Source: Nitriliruptoraceae bacterium (GTDB lineage Bacteria > Actinomycetota > Nitriliruptoria > Nitriliruptorales > Nitriliruptoraceae). From it: a stretch of 6,662 bases of DNA. The notes beneath the pieces were generated by a model. That model did not search any database. It had not been told where the DNA came from and was given only the letters and a program-made list of their open reading frames with translations. The translations under genes and the position numbers were made by a program. The number at the start of each line of letters is the position of its first letter. Position 1 is the first letter of the stretch. Below are positions 4,692 through 6,662 of this stretch, piece by piece. The stretch covers positions 1 through 6,662 of the forward strand of contig SKNP01000324.1 in assembly GCA_007120485.1 (NCBI GenBank), given 5' to 3'.

Positions 4692-6155
4692 GTGCGATCC
4701 GAGCAGGTCAGCGCGTCCGCCGCGCCTCCACGTGGTCGACGCGCACCGGTCCGGCTCGTGGCGCTGGTCGCGATCGTCGCCCTCGCCGGCTCGATCCACC
4801 CCGTCGGTGCGCAGGAAGCCGACAGCGACGAACTGGAACGCGAGCTCGAGTCAGCTGAGGACGAGGCCGATGATCTGACGTCGGAGCTCGGCGACGTCCG
4901 CTCGGCGATCGAGCAGAGCGAAGCCGAGCTGGCGCAGATCCAGCTGGAGCTCCAGGACGCGCGCGGCCGGCTCCAGGCGGCGGAAGGGCAGGTCGCGCTC
5001 GCCGAGGCGGCGCTCGCCGACGCCGAGGAGGAGCGTGAGGACGCCGTGCAGGAGCACGACGACGCGCAAGCGGCGCTCGCGGCGACCGAGGCGGAGCTGG
5101 AGGCTGAGGAGGCGCTGCTGGTCGAACAGCTCGTGCAGACCTTCAAGCACGGCACGTCCGGCGCACAGCGCGGCGCGATGGCGATGGAGGTCCTCCAACG
5201 CGCTGAGGACCCCACCGCGTTCGCGCACGGGATGCAGCAGCTGAAGACGGTCGTCGACGCCCAGGACAACACCGTCCAGCAGGTCTTCGCGTTGCGCGAG
5301 GAGCAAGCCGACCTGACCGAGGAGGCGGCGGTCGCACGAGCGCGCGCCAGCCAGGCCGAGGACGAGGCCGAGGCGACCCTGGCGACCGTCGAGGAGCTGC
5401 GGGAGGAAGCCGTGCAGCTCACCGCGGAGGTCGAGGAGCAGGAGGAGGCCGAAGCGGCCCTGCTCGCGTCGCTCGAGGCGGACGAGGAGGAGACCGAGGC
5501 GATGCTCGTCCGCGTCGCGGCCCAGGTCGATGAGCTCGAGGAGGACCTGGCCGAGCAGCGCGCTCGGGAGGAAGAACAGCGGCAGGCCGAGCTCGAGGCC
5601 GAGCGTGCGGCGCAGGCGGAAGCGGAAGCGGAGGCGGAGGCCGAGGCCGAGGCCGAGGCTGGTGGTGGCAACGGCAACGGCAGCGGAACGGCCAGCGGTG
5701 GCCCGTCGTCCGGCTCGAGCGGTGGCCCCGCGGTCGATGGGCTGGTCTGCCCCGTCCAGGGCGCGACCGCGGGTCGGGACTTCTCCAACGACTGGGGCTA
5801 CCCCAGGGCTGGGGGGCGCTACCACCAGGGCAACGACATCTTCGCGTCACGCGGCACCCCCGTCGTCGCGGTGGGCGACGGCGAGGTGATCCGGATGAAC
5901 GGCCCCTCGTCGCCGACCTCGCTCGGCGGTATCACGGTGACCTACCGCACCGCGGACGGCAGCGAGTGGTACAACGCGCACCTCGACTCGGTCGCCGACG
6001 GCATCTCGGTCGGGGCGACCGTCTCCCGAGGCGAGCAGATCGGCACGGTCGGCGACAGCGGCAACGCGCGTGGCACGCCACCCCACCTGCACCTGGGTCG
6101 ACGCTACGGCGGCACGTGGGTCAACCCGTGGCCGACGATCAGCCCCGTCTGCTGA
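4692..6155 (+). CDS. Secreted coiled-coil M23 (LytM-type) metallopeptidase, probable cell-wall hydrolase
   Basis: This is a 487-residue protein. A signal peptide is clear: a basic n-region (R14-R21), a hydrophobic core at about 22-35, and a likely cut after VGA at residue 40; no lipobox Cys is present. Long acidic coiled coils at about 44-145 and 190-305 flank a non-coil insert (about 146-190, with FKHGTSGAQRGAM), a layout like PcsB/EnvC-type proteins. An Ala-Glu repeat (309-323) and a Gly/Ser-rich linker (324-346) lead to the C-terminal M23 domain. The zinc and catalytic residues fit LytM: H378 and D382 (HQGND), H430 (NAHLD), and H465/H467 (HLH). It should therefore cut peptidoglycan peptide cross-bridges outside the membrane, perhaps controlled by an FtsEX-like complex; that control is inferred from shape only. 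The only two cysteines, C353 and the final C487, bracket the catalytic domain. The neighbours do not suggest an operon. The GTG start was chosen for its ribosome binding site and signal peptide. Confidence 0.92.
   Translation: MRSEQVSASAAPPRGRRAPVRLVALVAIVALAGSIHPVGAQEADSDELERELESAEDEADDLTSELGDVRSAIEQSEAELAQIQLELQDARGRLQAAEGQVALAEAALADAEEEREDAVQEHDDAQAALAATEAELEAEEALLVEQLVQTFKHGTSGAQRGAMAMEVLQRAEDPTAFAHGMQQLKTVVDAQDNTVQQVFALREEQADLTEEAAVARARASQAEDEAEATLATVEELREEAVQLTAEVEEQEEAEAALLASLEADEEETEAMLVRVAAQVDELEEDLAEQRAREEEQRQAELEAERAAQAEAEAEAEAEAEAEAGGGNGNGSGTASGGPSSGSSGGPAVDGLVCPVQGATAGRDFSNDWGYPRAGGRYHQGNDIFASRGTPVVAVGDGEVIRMNGPSSPTSLGGITVTYRTADGSEWYNAHLDSVADGISVGATVSRGEQIGTVGDSGNARGTPPHLHLGRRYGGTWVNPWPTISPVC
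5616..5660 (+). repeat. In-frame 6-nt repeat encoding seven Ala-Glu pairs in the M23 protein
   Basis: Seven and a half copies of a hexamer (GCG/GCC followed by GAA/GAG) encode alternating Ala and Glu at residues 309-323. The last part, from 5640, is a near-pure GCCGAG run. A unit gain or loss keeps the frame and would change only the stalk length between the coiled coil and the catalytic domain. Confidence 0.85.
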
Positions 6156-6191
6156 TCACCGATGCGTCGCCGGCTCGTCGCCGGCTGATCA
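6153..6191. terminator. Repeat-built hairpin between the convergent M23 and YczE-like genes
   Basis: CGTCGCCGGCT occurs twice in tandem (6165-6175, 6176-6186), so that GCCGGC-TCGTC-GCCGGC forms a 6-bp hairpin (6169-6185). GCTGATCACC also occurs twice in direct orientation (6151-6160, 6184-6193). The TGATCA inside each copy is self-complementary, so the copies can add an outer 6-bp stem with a 10-nt one-sided bulge. The element overlaps the M23 stop and lies 12 nt past the stop of the minus-strand gene, a suitable place for a bidirectional terminator. No T-tract is present. Confidence 0.4.
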
Positions 6192-6203
6192 CCAGCTGGC
6201 TGC

Positions 6204-6662
6204 TCATCGGGCCGAGCGCACCCCGGGGGTCGGCTCAGCATCGCGGAGGGCCAGCCGCGGCAACGCCCAGTGGACCATCGGACCGATGCCGAACGCGAAC
6301 CACAACGTCCCGGCGCCGACGGTGCCGCCGAGCAGCCAGCCGACGGCCAGGACGGTGAGTTCGATCGCGGCGCGGGCGACCCCGACGGGGACACCCAGCC
6401 GCGCCAGGCCCGTCATCACCCCGTCACGAGGCCCGGATCCGAGGCCGGCGCCGATGTAGTAGCCCGATCCGATCGCGAACAGCACCGGTCCGGCGACCAT
6501 CATCGCGGTCCGCGCCCACATCGCGTCCGGTGTCGGCAGGACCAGCAGGACGACGTCGATCACCACCCCGATGACGACGACGTTCAGCACGGTCCCGATG
6601 CCAGGCCGCTCCCCGAGCGGGATCCACAGGCCGAGGACCAGCAGGCCGACCAGGATGCCGAC
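6204..6662 (-). CDS. YczE/YitT-like integral membrane protein, C-terminal part (5' truncated by window edge)
   Basis: The minus-strand frame is open from the right edge (base 6662) to TGA at 6206-6204, giving 152 visible residues and no plausible start. The GTG at 6590-6588 is an internal Val, because conserved sequence (VGLLVLGLWIPL, then RPGIGTVLN) continues upstream of it. Four or so hydrophobic stretches are seen, about one each in fragment residues 1-14, 25-43, 53-70 and 90-112, with more hydrophobic sequence near the end. The segment GLGSGPRDGVMTGL and the following FGIGPMVHW fit the YczE-like branch of the YitT/DUF161 membrane proteins. Members of this family are uncharacterised or proposed transporters, so no substrate can be given. 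The gene converges on the M23 gene across 48 nt, so it is not part of that transcription unit. The short tail (EPTPGVRSAR) is probably cytoplasmic or disordered. Confidence 0.85.
   Translation of the reverse strand, partial: VGILVGLLVLGLWIPLGERPGIGTVLNVVVIGVVIDVVLLVLPTPDAMWARTAMMVAGPVLFAIGSGYYIGAGLGSGPRDGVMTGLARLGVPVGVARAAIELTVLAVGWLLGGTVGAGTLWFAFGIGPMVHWALPRLALRDAEPTPGVRSAR

Noticed and set aside
3804..4799. 331-codon minus-strand frame opposite the SDR gene
   Set aside because: It is a shadow of the SDR gene, which has every catalytic motif. It also runs through the gap and into the M23 signal peptide.
4526..5788. 420-codon Ser/Ala-rich minus-strand frame opposite the M23 gene
   Set aside because: The Ser/Ala richness is the complement of Glu/Ala codons in the coiled coil of the real gene. 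There is no family resemblance.
6204..6590. Treating the GTG at 6590 as the start of the membrane protein
   Set aside because: The frame and family-like sequence (WIPL, RPGIGT) continue upstream to the window edge, so the gene is truncated and this codon is an internal Val.

Overview
The window is a very GC-rich bacterial segment with a third-position G/C bias so strong that long spurious frames open antisense to the real genes. GTG starts, strong GA-rich ribosome binding sites, acidic proteins and a secreted NlpD/LytM-type hydrolase without a lipobox point to a high-GC Gram-positive (Actinomycetota). A deep-branching, acid-proteome group such as Nitriliruptoria is possible, but this is only an impression. 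Coding density is high, and no gap without a gene exceeds about 240 bases.

Layout from left to right. (1) 1-773 (+): the C-terminal part of a SNF2-family helicase, cut by the left edge. (2) 790-1734 (+): a SWIM zinc-finger protein 16 nt downstream, probably in the same operon; SNF2 and SWIM genes commonly pair in Gram-positive bacteria. (3) 1758-3539 (-): a full-length AtuA/DUF1446 family protein, convergent with the SWIM gene across only 23 nt. (4) 3540-3680: the divergent control region, holding a perfect 7-bp inverted repeat with half-sites 20 bp apart. (5) 3681-4454 (+): a short-chain dehydrogenase/reductase resembling RhlG-type NADPH-dependent ketoacyl reductases. (6) 4455-4691: a 237-nt gap rich in small inverted repeats. 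(7) 4692-6155 (+): a secreted coiled-coil M23 metallopeptidase. (8) 6156-6203: a convergent gap with a repeat-built hairpin. (9) 6204-6662 (-): the C-terminal part of a YczE/YitT-like membrane protein, cut by the right edge.

Three functional units are suggested. The SNF2-SWIM pair probably acts on nucleic acids. The divergent AtuA/SDR pair may share a regulator and act in one catabolic route for acyclic terpene or branched acyl compounds; this is inferred from family membership and gene order. The M23 protein stands alone as a probable peptidoglycan hydrolase, or as a hydrolase regulated by a division complex.

I see no convincing undescribed multi-gene system. There is no CRISPR array, tRNA, rRNA, insertion sequence or phage gene. 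The points most worth following are the divergent AtuA/SDR control region, the overlapping alternative hairpins before the M23 gene, and the architecture of the M23 protein.
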